From the NCBI GenBank assembly GCA_030670425.1, contig DAOVBS010000049.1:1-5347 (forward strand): a DNA stretch of 5,347 bases, read 5' to 3'. Positions 5,265-5,347 of the stretch are shown here, one piece after another. How positions within the stretch are numbered: the first letter of the stretch is position 1; every line of letters begins with the position of its first letter. The position numbers were made by a program, and so were the translations under genes. Under the pieces are notes generated by a model. The model did no database searches and was not told the origin of the DNA. It saw nothing but the letters and a program-made list of their open reading frames with translations. This DNA is from Chloroflexota bacterium. GTDB lineage: Bacteria; Chloroflexota; Dehalococcoidia; GIF9; AB-539-J10.

Positions 5265-5347
5265 CACTCTTCTCTCTTCTTGAGCAGAGAGATCATTTCC
5301 CCGGCCAACTCCTGAATTCCTTTGCAGCCATCCATCTCAACCAGTTT
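5264..5347 (-). CDS. adk: Adenylate kinase, C-terminal end only
   Basis: The last 27 codons of an open frame that enters from the right edge and ends at the TGA at 5264-5266. The visible tail, KLVEMDGCKGIQELAGEMI followed by a charged SLLKKREE end, resembles the C-terminal strand and helix of adenylate kinase, where LVEIDG-xxIxEV is common. In the family the enzyme interconverts ATP plus AMP and two ADP. The fragment is too short to show any catalytic residue, so the call rests on this tail and on position: adk directly before map is the standard order in the spc operon. The stop overlaps the map start by one base (ATG start) or four bases (GTG start). Confidence 0.8.
   Translation of the reverse strand, partial: KLVEMDGCKGIQELAGEMISLLKKREE

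Overview
The window is a compact stretch of bacterial ribosomal-protein operon. Every supported gene lies on the minus strand, so transcription runs from the right edge to the left. In transcription order the genes are adk (3' end only), map, infA, rpmJ, rpsM, rpsK, rpsD, rpoA, rplQ, truA, rplM and rpsI (5' end only). This is the tail of the spc operon joined to the alpha operon and then to a truA-rplM-rpsI segment. No mobile element, CRISPR array, tRNA, rRNA or supported plus-strand gene was found, and no gap without a gene exceeds 66 bases.

Organism: the order rpsK-rpsD-rpoA-rplQ-truA-rplM-rpsI occurs in Gram-positive-type and Chloroflexota genomes. The RpoA N-terminal domain (an EGIQHEF core followed by an LLNV stretch) and the L13 N-terminus (AKDIQREWHVVDA) look most like Dehalococcoidia or related Chloroflexota. 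That placement is recalled family resemblance, not a search, and I hold it with moderate confidence. Base composition is moderate, judged by eye to be slightly above half G+C.

Layout: on the right, adk and map touch at their stop and start codons, and infA follows 8 bases after map. A 66-base gap after infA holds a near-consensus housekeeping promoter (TTGACA, 17 bases, TATTAT) that would start a transcript about 22 bases before rpmJ. A 47-base leader without a usable Shine-Dalgarno site precedes rpsM, and an imperfect inverted repeat brackets the rpsM start codon, a possible site of translational control. The genes rpsM, rpsK, rpsD and rpoA follow with gaps of 15, 3 and 20 bases. From rpoA to rplM each stop codon overlaps the next start in the same four-base GTGA. 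rpsI then starts on the base directly after the rplM stop.

Together the genes supply small- and large-subunit ribosomal proteins (S13, S11, S4, S9, L36, L17, L13), initiation factor 1, the alpha subunit of RNA polymerase, a tRNA pseudouridine synthase, the N-terminal methionine-removing enzyme and adenylate kinase. This is a growth-rate-linked expression module. I see no previously undescribed system. The points worth a second look are the internal promoter, the rpsM leader, the run of GTGA junctions and two unusual residues or motifs in S4 and S11.
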